Source: Desulfocarbo sp964620595 (lineage in GTDB: Bacteria; Desulfobacterota; Desulfarculia; Desulfarculales; Desulfarculaceae). Taken from it: a stretch of DNA of 64,000 nucleotides. Made by a program: the position numbers and the translations under genes. Below, piece after piece: positions 15,805-24,120 of the stretch. Each line of letters begins with the position of its first letter. Position 1 is the stretch's first letter. The stretch is from the NCBI GenBank assembly GCA_964620595.1, contig CAZUHP010000005.1:1-64000 (forward strand), written 5' to 3'. The notes below the pieces were generated by a model. The model made no database searches. It was not told the DNA's origin and worked only from the letters and a program-made list of their open reading frames with translations.

Positions 15805-18122
15805 ACGAACTCAACTATGTTGGCAAGCGCATCCCCCGATCCGATGCGGCCAGGAAAGTGACTGGCCGGGCGGTGTACATCAACGACCAGAAACGGCCGG
15901 GCATGCTGTACGGCGCCATCTTGTATTCGGAACACCCCCACGCCATCATCAAGCACATCGATACCTCCAAGGCCAAGGCCCTGCCCGGGGTGCGCGCGGT
16001 CATCACCGCCGAGGACGTACCCGAGATTCCCCTTGGCTTCCTGAAAGACAACCGGCCACTGAAAAAGGACAAGGTGCGCTCCCTGCGCGACGAGGTGGCG
16101 GCGGTGGCCGCCATCGACCCGGACATAGCGGCCGAGGCGCTCTCGCTCATCGAGGTGGAGTACGAGCCCCTGCCCGGCGTGTTCACGCCCGAAGAGGCCT
16201 TGGCCGAGGGCGCGCCTCTCATCCACGAAACCGACCTCAAGGGCCGTCCCCTGACCAGCAACAAGCTGCGCCTTCCCTGGCGCCTAGTGTGCGGCGACGT
16301 GGAAGAGGGCAAGGCCCGGGCCAAGTACACGGTGGAGCACGAGTTCCGCACCACCTTTGTCAACCACTGCTGCCTGGGTGCCAGCGGGGTCATCGCCGAG
16401 TTCGACCTGGACAAGAACCTCACCATGTACTCCATCACCCAGATCCCCTACCTGGCCCAGGGCGACTACCTGGAGGCGCTCAAGGCCCTGGGGCTGGGGC
16501 GCAGTAAGGTGCGGGTGCTCTGCCAGACCATCGGCGGCGGTTTCGGCTCCAAGCTGGATACCCATTGCTACGAGTTCATCGCCATCCTCCTGGCCTATGC
16601 CACCGGCAAGCCGGTGAAGATCCTGTTTTCCCGCGAGGAGGAGTTCCTGGCCCAGCCCACCCGGCAGCCCACCATCACCCGCATCAGCCACGGCTGCGAC
16701 GAGAACGGCCGCCTCACCTTCCGCGAGGTGCACATGCTGCTGGACAACGGCGCCTACACCAGTTGGGGCGCCACCACCCCCAGCGTGATGATGGTCCCCA
16801 TCAGCAGCCTCTACCGGGTGCCCAACGTGTTCTACCAGGCGGACATCGCCTACACCAACAACCTCTACTCCCAGGCCTTCCGCGGCTACGGCAACCCCCA
16901 GGCCACCTTTGCGGTCGAATCCTCCATGGACCAGTTGGCCGAGGCCGCGGGCATCGACCCGGTGGAGCTGCGGCTCATCAACGCCAACCAGCCCGGCGAG
17001 ACCACTCCCCAGCGCTTCAAGATCACCTCCTGCGGGCTGAGCGAGTGCATCGAAAAGGTGCGTGACGGCCTGGGCTGGGAGGCCCACCGCCAGGCAAAGG
17101 CCAAGGGCGACAACCTAAGCGGCCACAAGGCCCGCGGCATGGGGGTGGCCTCCCTCATCCACGTGGGCGGCGGCGCCCGGGTCTACCGCTCCGACGGCCA
17201 CGGCATGATCATGAAGCTGGACGACTTCGGCAAGCTCTCGGTCTTCACCGGCGCGGTGGAGATAGGCCAAGGCACTGAAAGCGCCCTGCGCCAGGTGGTG
17301 GCCGAGGCGGTGGGGCTGCCCATCGAGGACGTGACCATCGTGGCCCACGACACTGACATCTGTCCCTGGGACGTGGGCACCCACGCCAGCCGCCAGGCCT
17401 TCATCGCCTGCAACGCCGCCATCCAGTGCGCCGGCGAGCTGCGGCAAAAGCTCTTCGCCCTGGCCGCCGAGCAGATGGGCGCCCAGGCGGTGGAGCTGGA
17501 GATGCGGCAAGGTCTCATCTACCGCAAGGATTCCCAGGACGATGCCGTGCCCCTGGCCAAGGTCCTGCGGCGGGGCCACTTCGCCACCCAGGGCAAAATG
17601 ATCATGGCCGAGACCTTCTACGACCCGCCCAACGAAATGCTGGACAAGGAGATGAAAGGCAATCTCTCCTGCGCCTGGGCCTTTGGCTGTCACGGGGTGG
17701 AGGTGGAGGTGGACACCCAGACCGGCCAGGTGCGGGTGCTCAACTACCAGGCCGCCCACGACGTGGGCACCGCCCTCAATCCCATGCTCATCGAGGGGCA
17801 GATATACGGGGCCGCGGTCATGGGCACCGGCTATGCCCTCACCGAGGAGCTGAAGCTGGAAAAGGGCCGGGTGGTGAACGGCAACTTCACCGACTACAAG
17901 CTGCTCACCGCCAAGGATCAAGTGCCGGTCACCCCCATCATCGTGGAGACCTATGACCCGGCCGGCCCCTACGGCGCCAAGGGTATCGGCGAGCCCGGCT
18001 GCGTGCCTTCGGCCCCGGCCATTGCCAATGCCATCTATGACGCAGTTGGCATCCGCCTCAGCGAGCTGCCCATGACACCCGAGCGGGTGCTCAAGGCACT
18101 GAAAGAGAAGAACGCTGGCTAA
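15801..18122 (+). CDS. Molybdenum hydroxylase large subunit (xanthine oxidase family, 4-hydroxybenzoyl-CoA reductase-like)
   Basis: 773 residues, binding molybdopterin. Visible motifs are QTIGGGFGSKLD near residue 243, QAFRGYGNPQ near residue 356, EIGQGTESALRQVV near residue 488 and the C-terminal GAKGIGEPG with the expected active-site Glu. The AFRGYG segment stands where CO dehydrogenases have AYxCSFR, so this is not a copper CO dehydrogenase. It looks closer to 4-hydroxybenzoyl-CoA reductase and related (hetero)aromatic hydroxylases. Start ATG 15801 overlaps the 2Fe-2S gene stop. The substrate is unknown. Position after a CoA ligase and importer suggests an acyl- or aryl-CoA. Confidence 0.93.
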   Translation: MNELNYVGKRIPRSDAARKVTGRAVYINDQKRPGMLYGAILYSEHPHAIIKHIDTSKAKALPGVRAVITAEDVPEIPLGFLKDNRPLKKDKVRSLRDEVAAVAAIDPDIAAEALSLIEVEYEPLPGVFTPEEALAEGAPLIHETDLKGRPLTSNKLRLPWRLVCGDVEEGKARAKYTVEHEFRTTFVNHCCLGASGVIAEFDLDKNLTMYSITQIPYLAQGDYLEALKALGLGRSKVRVLCQTIGGGFGSKLDTHCYEFIAILLAYATGKPVKILFSREEEFLAQPTRQPTITRISHGCDENGRLTFREVHMLLDNGAYTSWGATTPSVMMVPISSLYRVPNVFYQADIAYTNNLYSQAFRGYGNPQATFAVESSMDQLAEAAGIDPVELRLINANQPGETTPQRFKITSCGLSECIEKVRDGLGWEAHRQAKAKGDNLSGHKARGMGVASLIHVGGGARVYRSDGHGMIMKLDDFGKLSVFTGAVEIGQGTESALRQVVAEAVGLPIEDVTIVAHDTDICPWDVGTHASRQAFIACNAAIQCAGELRQKLFALAAEQMGAQAVELEMRQGLIYRKDSQDDAVPLAKVLRRGHFATQGKMIMAETFYDPPNEMLDKEMKGNLSCAWAFGCHGVEVEVDTQTGQVRVLNYQAAHDVGTALNPMLIEGQIYGAAVMGTGYALTEELKLEKGRVVNGNFTDYKLLTAKDQVPVTPIIVETYDPAGPYGAKGIGEPGCVPSAPAIANAIYDAVGIRLSELPMTPERVLKALKEKNAG

Positions 18123-18128
18123 GCAGGT

Positions 18129-18174
18129 CCAGGGGAACCCTTTTGGTGCGCCAGGAGGGTTCCCCTGGTTTTTT
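18129..18174 (+). terminator. Rho-independent terminator of the catabolic supercluster
   Basis: Perfect 12-bp stem CCAGGGGAACCC / GGGTTCCCCTGG with a 16-nt loop followed by TTTTTT, starting 6 nt after the large-subunit stop. It closes the long plus-strand transcript and separates it from the accessory genes that follow. Confidence 0.92.
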
Positions 18175-18211
18175 GAGCCCTGTCTGGGGTGCCGGGTTGA
18201 GGGGCGTTTGG

Positions 18212-18240
18212 TTGACAGGTTTCAGCCCCCTTATTAGAAT
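18212..18240 (+). promoter_or_regulatory. Sigma-70-type promoter for the CbbQ/CbbO-like accessory operon
   Basis: TTGACA (18212-18217), 17-nt spacer, TAGAAT (18235-18240): consensus -35, optimal spacing and one mismatch in the -10. Expected transcription start is near 18247, inside the GTATAC repeat, giving a leader of about 70 nt before the GTG at 18316. Confidence 0.8.
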
Positions 18241-18245
18241 CATCT

Positions 18246-18258
18246 GTATACCGTATAC
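18246..18258 (+). promoter_or_regulatory. Candidate operator: double GTATAC palindrome at the transcription start
   Basis: GTATAC-C-GTATAC, two self-complementary hexamers one base apart, just downstream of the -10 box at the predicted start site. FCD-type GntR regulators often bind sites built on TnGTATACnA, and such a regulator is encoded at 2900-3586. A protein bound here would block initiation. The link to that regulator is inference. Confidence 0.55.
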
Positions 18259-18315
18259 TATTATTTTGTTGCCCGGCACCCCCAATTCAGCCCCGCAACC
18301 AAGCATGAGGTAAAG

Positions 18316-19155
18316 GTGCCCCCCAAGAAAAAAGCAGATCCGCCCGAGCCCCTGGCCCCCTTCCGCATCTCCGAGGAACCGCTCTACATCCCGGTGGGTG
18401 CGGAGATCGAGGTATTCCGCGCCGCCGCGGCCCGGCGCCTGCCCGTGCTGCTCAAGGGCCCCACCGGCTGCGGCAAGACCCGCTTCCTGCGCCACATGGC
18501 CTATGAACTCAAACGGCCCCTGATCACCGTGGCCTGCCACGAGGACCTTTCCGGCGCCGACCTGGTGGGCCGCTTTCTCATCCAGGACGGCGACACGGTG
18601 TGGCAGGACGGGCCGCTCACCCTGGCCGCCCGTTTCGGCGCCATCTGCTATCTGGACGAGGTGGTGGAGGCACGCAAGGATACGGTGGTGCTCATCCACC
18701 CCCTCACCGACGACCGGCGCCAGCTTCCCCTGGATAAGCTGGGCACCGTGCTCTCGGCCCATCCCGACTTCCTCCTGGTGGTGTCCTACAACCCTGGCTA
18801 CCAGTCGCTCCTCAAGGAGATGAAGCCCTCCACCCGCCAGCGCTTCGTGGCGCTCAGCTTTGACTTTCCCCCGCCCGAGGTGGAGCGCCGGGTGATCGTG
18901 GCGGAAAGCGGGGTAGCCCAGGATATCGCCGCCCACCTGGTGGAGCTGGCCGGCCGCGCCCGGGGCCTCATCGAGTACGGCCTCAGCGAGGGTGTGTCCA
19001 CCCGCTTGCTGGTCTACGCGGCCCAGCTCATTGCCCAGGGCATGCGCCCCCACCTGGCCTGCCTCAGCGCCTTGGTGGGGCCGGCCACCGATGACCCTGA
19101 TCTCACGCGCAGCCTGATCGAGCTGGTGACCGACCACTTCCCGCCGGAAGAGTAG
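18316..19155 (+). CDS. CbbQ/NirQ/NorQ-type MoxR AAA+ ATPase
   Basis: 279 residues. Walker A is GPTGCGKT (48-55), Walker B CYLDEV (111-116), sensor-1 region SYNPGYQS and the arginine motif KPSTRQRF. The blocks PVLLKGPTGCGKTR, ACHEDLSGADLVGR, TVWQDGPLT and IHPLTDDRRQLPL are those of the CbbQ/NorQ clade rather than of CoxD. Such hexameric ATPases work with a VWA protein to remodel or load metal cofactors into target enzymes (Rubisco for CbbQO, NO reductase for NorQD). Here the partner follows after 2 nt and the likely client is the molybdenum hydroxylase just upstream. Start GTG 18316 has GAGGT 4 nt upstream. Confidence 0.93.
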   Translation: MPPKKKADPPEPLAPFRISEEPLYIPVGAEIEVFRAAAARRLPVLLKGPTGCGKTRFLRHMAYELKRPLITVACHEDLSGADLVGRFLIQDGDTVWQDGPLTLAARFGAICYLDEVVEARKDTVVLIHPLTDDRRQLPLDKLGTVLSAHPDFLLVVSYNPGYQSLLKEMKPSTRQRFVALSFDFPPPEVERRVIVAESGVAQDIAAHLVELAGRARGLIEYGLSEGVSTRLLVYAAQLIAQGMRPHLACLSALVGPATDDPDLTRSLIELVTDHFPPEE

Positions 19156-19157
19156 CC

Positions 19158-21653
19158 ATGCCCCCCCGCGGCAATCCAACCGATCTGGCCGCGGAGTTGG
19201 CCGGGCTGGGGCTGCCCCCCCGTCAAGTGGAAGCCCTGCGGCCCGACCTGGAGGCGCTCCCCGCCCCTGCCCAAGGCGCCGCCCTGGAGCTGGCCCGGCG
19301 GCTGGGGCCACGCGCCGGCGAGGCCCTGCGCGCCGCGGCCGACACCCTCCCCCGCCTGGCCGACCATTCCCAGGCCCTGGATCTGCTACGCCGGTCTGAT
19401 CCCGGCCAGGCCTTGGCCACCTTGCGCGCCCTGCCCGAGTTGGAAAGCGCCCTGGGATCAAAGAACCTGGCCCTGTGGCTGAGGCTGGTCCAGGACCGCG
19501 CCCCAGGCGAGCAAGCCGATCTGGTTCAGCGTGGGCCCGGCCTCCTGGCCAGCCTGGGCGGCCAGGCGGCGGCGCGGCTGGGCCTTGTCCTGGCCGCGGC
19601 CCTCAGCCAAGAGCGCGGCCACAGTCTCCTGGCCGACCTGCGGCTGGTGCGGCACGCGGTGCAGGGACACCGCCGCCCCCGCCTGGTGCTGGGCCTGGCC
19701 TACCGCCTGGCCCGCCGGTCACCGGCCGCGGCCCGCTACTTCCTGGAAAACCTACGCCAAGGCCCGGCCGCCTACCTGCGCCTGGACCAGCTCTGCCGCT
19801 GGGTCTTGGCGGGGCTCCGCTGGGAACGCCTGGGGTCGGGCTTCTTTGCCCCCCGTTCGCTGGCCGGCCTGGCCGCGGCCGACGAGTTGAGCGGAGGCCT
19901 GAGCCTGGAGCGGCTCTTTTCCTGGCTGGCACCCTATGCCTCCCTGCACGCCGGCCGCGACCTGAAGCTGCGGGCAAGGGACCGGGAGCCCAGCCTGCCC
20001 CACCTGGACCTGGAGAACCCCCAGGTGCTCACCCTGCCTTATCGCCTGGGCCCCGAGGTGGCGCGGCCCCTTTCCGTGGCCCGGGCCCTGGCCTCGCTTG
20101 GCGCCCGGGCCCGGCGGCTGGGGCTGCACGAGCTGGCCCCGCAGCAGGTGCGCGGCCTGCTCAAGGAGCTGGAGCGCTCCGCCCCGGCCCTGCAGGAGCT
20201 GGCCCCGCCGGCGCTGTTCTGCGCGGGCTTTCCCGCCCCTATCCTGGCCGCCACCGTGTTGGCCTTGGTGGTGGAAACCAGGATCAGGGTCGAACTGGAG
20301 GCGCGGCTCCCCGGCCTGGCCCGGGACTTCGCGGCATTGGACCGGCTCCGCCAGGAATCCCCCCCGCCCTGGCCCGCCCTGGAGCCGGCCGAACGGGTGC
20401 TGGGGCTGATCACCTTGGTCCTGGCCGGGGGCGGCAAACCCGCCCAGGTGCTGCCCGGTGATTTCGAGCTGGCCGTGGAGCTGGCCGGGCGCATCCAGTC
20501 CCAGGCCCGCGGGCGCGGCGCCCTGGAGTTGCTGGAGTTGGCTGCCCAGGTCTACGCGGGCCTGCCCCCGGCCACGGCAGCCCCGGCCCAGCGCCTGCCC
20601 CACCCCGCCGCAGCCGGCAGCCCAAGCCCGGGCGGCCCGCACCAGGCCGAACCCGAACCCGGACCCAACACCCCGCTTTCCACCAAGAACGGCCCCAGCC
20701 CGGAGGGTGGCCCCCAACCCTGGAACCTGGCGGCCCAGGCAGAGAAGGAACCCCGCCTGGCCGAGTACCACTACCCGGAGTGGGATCCCCAACTGGGCCG
20801 CCTGGCCGCGGGGCGGGCCAAGGTGATCGAGCGGCCCGCACCAGACGGGGACGCCAGGGAGCTGCAAGCGGTGCTGGCCAAGGAGGCGCACTTGGCCAAG
20901 TCCCTGGAGCGTGCCTTCCTCACCCTGGCTCCCAGCCAGCCGGCCTGGAGCGGCCGGAGTGCCGACGGCCCGGAGCTGGACCTGGACGCCCTGGTGGCCG
21001 AGCGGGCCGAGGCGCGGGCCGGCTTCTGCCCCCAAGGACTGGTGCACCGCCGCCGCCAGCCCCGCCTGCGCCAGGTTTCCTGCGGGGTACTCTGGGACGT
21101 GTCCGGCTCCACCCGCCGCAACCTGGAGCGCCGCCAGCAGGGCCGCGAGGTGGTGGAAGCGGCCCGCGAGGCCCTGGCCTTGTTCGGCCGGGCGCTCAGC
21201 GCGGCAGGTGACGAGTTCGCCCTCTGGGCCTACTCGGGAGTGGGCCCCCAGCGGGTGGATTTCTATCCTCTGAAAGATTTCGGCGAAACCTTGGGGGGAC
21301 AAGTGCTGGAGCGCCTGGCCGGGATGAAGCCCCTGGCCCAGAACCGGGACGGCGCGGCCATACGCCACGCCACCCGGCTCCTGGCCAGCCGCCCCTCGCG
21401 CCAGCGGCTGCTCATCATCATCACCGACGGCCGGCCGGACGACTATGCCTATGGCCCCGAGGTGGCCGGCCGCGATCTGGCCCTGGCGCTCAGCGCGGCC
21501 CGGGCCGCCGGGGTGCGGCCGGTGGCGGTGCTCTTGACTCCCGAGGGCCGCCGGCCCCATCAAGCCTATGGCCAGGTACCCCACCTCATCTTGCGCGAGC
21601 TGGAGGGGCTGGCCCGCTGGCTGCCCCGGCTGTACCGGAGGCTTACCACGTGA
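19158..21653 (+). CDS. CbbO/NorD-type VWA-domain protein, partner of the AAA+ ATPase
   Basis: 831 residues. The C-terminal von Willebrand A domain has a complete MIDAS motif: DVSGS (Asp647, Ser649, Ser651) and TDGRPDD (Asp757). The first 600 residues are Leu/Arg/Ala-rich helical repeats, followed by a Pro-rich linker (about 475-530) before the VWA part. This layout and length match CbbO and NorD, the adaptor subunits that dock a CbbQ/NorQ ATPase to its client. It is coupled to the ATPase gene (2-nt gap). The client is inferred to be the molybdenum hydroxylase, because no Rubisco or NO reductase gene is in the window. Confidence 0.88.
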   Translation: MPPRGNPTDLAAELAGLGLPPRQVEALRPDLEALPAPAQGAALELARRLGPRAGEALRAAADTLPRLADHSQALDLLRRSDPGQALATLRALPELESALGSKNLALWLRLVQDRAPGEQADLVQRGPGLLASLGGQAAARLGLVLAAALSQERGHSLLADLRLVRHAVQGHRRPRLVLGLAYRLARRSPAAARYFLENLRQGPAAYLRLDQLCRWVLAGLRWERLGSGFFAPRSLAGLAAADELSGGLSLERLFSWLAPYASLHAGRDLKLRARDREPSLPHLDLENPQVLTLPYRLGPEVARPLSVARALASLGARARRLGLHELAPQQVRGLLKELERSAPALQELAPPALFCAGFPAPILAATVLALVVETRIRVELEARLPGLARDFAALDRLRQESPPPWPALEPAERVLGLITLVLAGGGKPAQVLPGDFELAVELAGRIQSQARGRGALELLELAAQVYAGLPPATAAPAQRLPHPAAAGSPSPGGPHQAEPEPGPNTPLSTKNGPSPEGGPQPWNLAAQAEKEPRLAEYHYPEWDPQLGRLAAGRAKVIERPAPDGDARELQAVLAKEAHLAKSLERAFLTLAPSQPAWSGRSADGPELDLDALVAERAEARAGFCPQGLVHRRRQPRLRQVSCGVLWDVSGSTRRNLERRQQGREVVEAAREALALFGRALSAAGDEFALWAYSGVGPQRVDFYPLKDFGETLGGQVLERLAGMKPLAQNRDGAAIRHATRLLASRPSRQRLLIIITDGRPDDYAYGPEVAGRDLALALSAARAAGVRPVAVLLTPEGRRPHQAYGQVPHLILRELEGLARWLPRLYRRLTT

Positions 21654-21746
21654 AACGGCGCGCGGCTCCTCAAGCACCTGGGCCGGACGCCAGATGCGAT
21701 GTGCGCCGGCTGTATCGCATGCCATCATAGCAACAGGGAGTGAAGC

Positions 21747-22595
21747 ATGACCTCGACCAATCACGGCAATCCCCAGGCAAGCGGCCCGAAGCAGCCCTCC
21801 CTGCGCGGGCTGGTGGTCCTCATCCGCGGGGCGGGGGAGCTGGCCTCGGGCGTGGCTCACCGGCTGGCCCGCTCCGGCTTCCGCCTGTTCCTCACTGAAG
21901 CGCCCGCGCCCCTGGCCGTGCGCCGCGCGGTGAGCTTTTGCGAGGCAGTACACGACGGCGCCAAGACCGTGGAGGGCCTCACCGCCAGGCTCATCCAGCA
22001 GCCCGGCCAGGCTGCGGAGCTGTGGGCAAGGGGCGAGCTGCCGGTCATGGTGGACCCCGACCTGAGCTGCCTCGACCAGGTTCGGCCCGCGGTGATCGTG
22101 GACGCGCTCCTGGCCAAGCGCAACACCGGCCTCAAGCGGGGCATGGCCCCGCTCACCATTGGCCTGGGGCCGGGCTTCCGGGCCCCGGAGGAAGTGGACC
22201 TGGCCATTGAAACCAACCGGGGCCACAACCTGGGCCGGCTCATCTACCACGGCGAGCCCGAGGCCAACACCGGCGTGCCGGGCGACATCGCGGGCTACAC
22301 CCACGAGCGGGTGCTGCGCTCGCCGGCAGACGGCGTATTCGAAACCGCGCACAAGCTGGGCGACCGGGTGGCTGCCGGCGACACGGTGGCCCAGGTGGCC
22401 GGCCAGCCGGTGGTGGCCCAGATAGGCGGCGTGCTGCGGGGGCTGATCCGGCCCGGCGCCCAGGTGCGGGCCGGCCTGAAGGTGGGCGATGTGGACCCGC
22501 GGGGCAAAATCGAATATCTTGACACCATCAGCGAAAAAGCCAGGGCCATCGGCGGCTCGGTGCTGGAGGGTATCCTGGCCGCCTTCAACCGCTAG
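21747..22595 (+). CDS. yqeB: YqeB/EF2563 family protein (selenium-dependent molybdenum hydroxylase accessory)
   Basis: 282 residues. The N-terminal Rossmann-like stretch LVVLIRGAGELASGVAHRLARSGFRLF is followed by the family core (FCEAVHDG, VIVDALLAKRNTGL, GLGPGFRAPEEVD, ETNRGHNLG) and a biotin-lipoyl-like C-terminal segment (APADGVFE-type region and GDTVAQV). In comparative genomics this family marks organisms with a labile selenium cofactor on molybdenum hydroxylases. It sits between the ATPase/VWA pair and the XdhC gene, in line with a role in finishing the upstream enzyme. Confidence 0.87.
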   Translation: MTSTNHGNPQASGPKQPSLRGLVVLIRGAGELASGVAHRLARSGFRLFLTEAPAPLAVRRAVSFCEAVHDGAKTVEGLTARLIQQPGQAAELWARGELPVMVDPDLSCLDQVRPAVIVDALLAKRNTGLKRGMAPLTIGLGPGFRAPEEVDLAIETNRGHNLGRLIYHGEPEANTGVPGDIAGYTHERVLRSPADGVFETAHKLGDRVAAGDTVAQVAGQPVVAQIGGVLRGLIRPGAQVRAGLKVGDVDPRGKIEYLDTISEKARAIGGSVLEGILAAFNR

Positions 22596-22616
22596 AGGCT
22601 CGGGAGGGTTTTGGTC

Positions 22617-23714
22617 ATGAACGACATCTTCCGCCTGGTACACCAGGAGCTGGCCCAGGGGCGCGACCTGTGCCTGGCCACCATTGTCAACCAGATCGGC
22701 TCCGCTCCCCGGGCCATGGGCGCCAGCTTCCTGGTGCGCGCCGACGGCTCCATCCAGGGCACCATCGGCGGCGGGCGCCTGGAGGCCGAGGTGATCGAAG
22801 CGGCCCGCGAGGCGCTGGCGGGCCGGGAGTCGCGGCTCATGCACTTCCGCCTCAAGGGCACCGAGGTGGCCCGCACCGACATGCTCTGCGGCGGTGACGT
22901 GGACGTGTACCTGGAGCCGGTGCTGGCCGGCGACCAGTCTGCCCAACGAATCTTCGGCGCCGCCGCCCGGGTGCTGGCCCGGGGCGGGCGGGCGCTGATG
23001 GTCACGCCCATCCTGCCCGGACCACACGACAGCCTGGCCGGGCGCAAACTCCTGGTGGTGGAGGGGGAGGCGCCAGTGGGAGGCGTGGACCTGCTGCCCA
23101 ACCTGGCCGCGGACCTGACCGCCGACCTGGAGGAACTGCTGAGCCGGGGCCGGCCCGGCCTTTGGATGCAGGAACAGGCCGGCGGCGGCAAGCTGGATTG
23201 CTTCCTGGAGCCCATTGCCAGCGCGCCGGTGGTCTATCTCTTTGGCGGAGGCCACGTGAGCCTGCAACTGGCCAGCCTGGTCAAGCTGGTGGGCTTCAAG
23301 CTGGTGGTCATCGACGACCGGCCGGAGTTCGCCAATGAGCAGCGCTTTGCCATGGCCGACGAGGTGTGGGTGCGGGACTTCGAGAACGTGCTCGACGGGG
23401 TGGAACTGGGTTCCGAGGCCTACGTGGTGATCATCACCCGGGGCCACGTGTTCGACAAGGAGGTGCTGGCCCAGGCCTTGCGGAAGCCCCTCGCCTACCT
23501 GGGCATGATCGGCTCCCGCCGCAAGCGGGAGGTAATCTACCGCGCTTTGCTGGAGGAGGGTTTCACGCGGGAGGATTTGGCCCGGGTGCACTCGCCCATC
23601 GGCCTGGACATCGGGGCGGAGACGCCAGAGGAGATAGCGCTCAGCATCGCAGCCGAGCTGGTGCAGGAGCGCGCCCGGCGCCACCCCAAGCGCGGCCACG
23701 GCCCGGGGGTGTAA
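22617..23714 (+). CDS. XdhC/CoxI family molybdenum cofactor insertion protein
   Basis: 365 residues. The N-terminal XdhC motif (ATIVNQIGSAPRAMGASFLV then GTIGGGRLEAEV) and the C-terminal Rossmann domain (YLFGGGHVSLQLASLV, VVIDDRPEFAN, MIGSRRKRE) are both complete. XdhC proteins bind molybdopterin, promote its sulfuration and hand it to xanthine-oxidase-family apoenzymes. Start ATG 22617 has GGGAGG 9 nt upstream. A TTG two codons earlier is less likely. It ends the accessory operon. Confidence 0.93.
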   Translation: MNDIFRLVHQELAQGRDLCLATIVNQIGSAPRAMGASFLVRADGSIQGTIGGGRLEAEVIEAAREALAGRESRLMHFRLKGTEVARTDMLCGGDVDVYLEPVLAGDQSAQRIFGAAARVLARGGRALMVTPILPGPHDSLAGRKLLVVEGEAPVGGVDLLPNLAADLTADLEELLSRGRPGLWMQEQAGGGKLDCFLEPIASAPVVYLFGGGHVSLQLASLVKLVGFKLVVIDDRPEFANEQRFAMADEVWVRDFENVLDGVELGSEAYVVIITRGHVFDKEVLAQALRKPLAYLGMIGSRRKREVIYRALLEEGFTREDLARVHSPIGLDIGAETPEEIALSIAAELVQERARRHPKRGHGPGV

Positions 23715-24120
23715 GGCCCCCTGGCCCTGGCCCGCGCCCTCCAACCCATTACGCCGTCGCGCACTCTTCCTGATGGCTAAAAAGGCTATGTGTCTTTGTA
23801 AGCTCTTGTTATACTAAAAAAGTCGGGTCCAGAACCGCCTGTCCCTAGCTTGCCTGGCGCCTCCTCTTGCAAGGAGATGGTGCGGGCCCGCAATCGACCC
23901 AAGGAGAAAAACCATTCGCCGGGCAAGCCCATGTTGATGCCTGCCGTGTCCTTCAACCTGAGCCTGTAGTCATGAACGCCAGGGATGAGGAAACGCGGCT
24001 CAGGCCACTGCCTCCGTAGCCCCGCCCCCCAGCCAACCCGCCATCAGCGGGGGAGGAAAGTGCGCCCAGCCCCAAACCAGCGTTCAAGGCTCCAGGTCAT
24101 CCGCCAGCAAGAGGATGGAC
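23715..24120. other. Leader/intergenic region upstream of the c-di-GMP genes
   Basis: About 400 bases without a gene. A TATACT (23810-23815) in a local AT-rich stretch may be a -10 box, though no good -35 lies at the right distance. Downstream are a hairpin CTCCT/AGGAG (about 23861-23876), a perfect 12-bp palindrome TGCGGGCCCGCA (23881-23892) and further short stems. This would be a 300-nt transcribed leader. I could not match it to a c-di-GMP, molybdopterin or cobalamin riboswitch by eye. Confidence 0.4.

Noticed and set aside
15801..18122. Aerobic-type CO dehydrogenase (CoxL)
   Set aside because: The copper-binding AYxCSFR motif is absent. The segment reads QAFRGYG, as in other xanthine-oxidase-family enzymes.
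18316..21653. Rubisco or NO reductase activation genes (cbbQO, norQD) in the strict sense
   Set aside because: No Rubisco or NO reductase gene is in the window, and the flanking genes are for a molybdenum hydroxylase.
19752..23744. Very long open frame on the minus strand (about 1330 codons), and similar ones opposite 3999-7175, 40084-43884 and 52653-55487
   Set aside because: They are antisense to well-recognised genes, have low-complexity Gly/Ala/His/Gln-rich translations and no family motifs. High GC content keeps such frames open.
24041..24075. RNase P RNA-like GAGGAAAGT string
   Set aside because: Only the short core string is present. The other conserved elements are missing and the region is too short.
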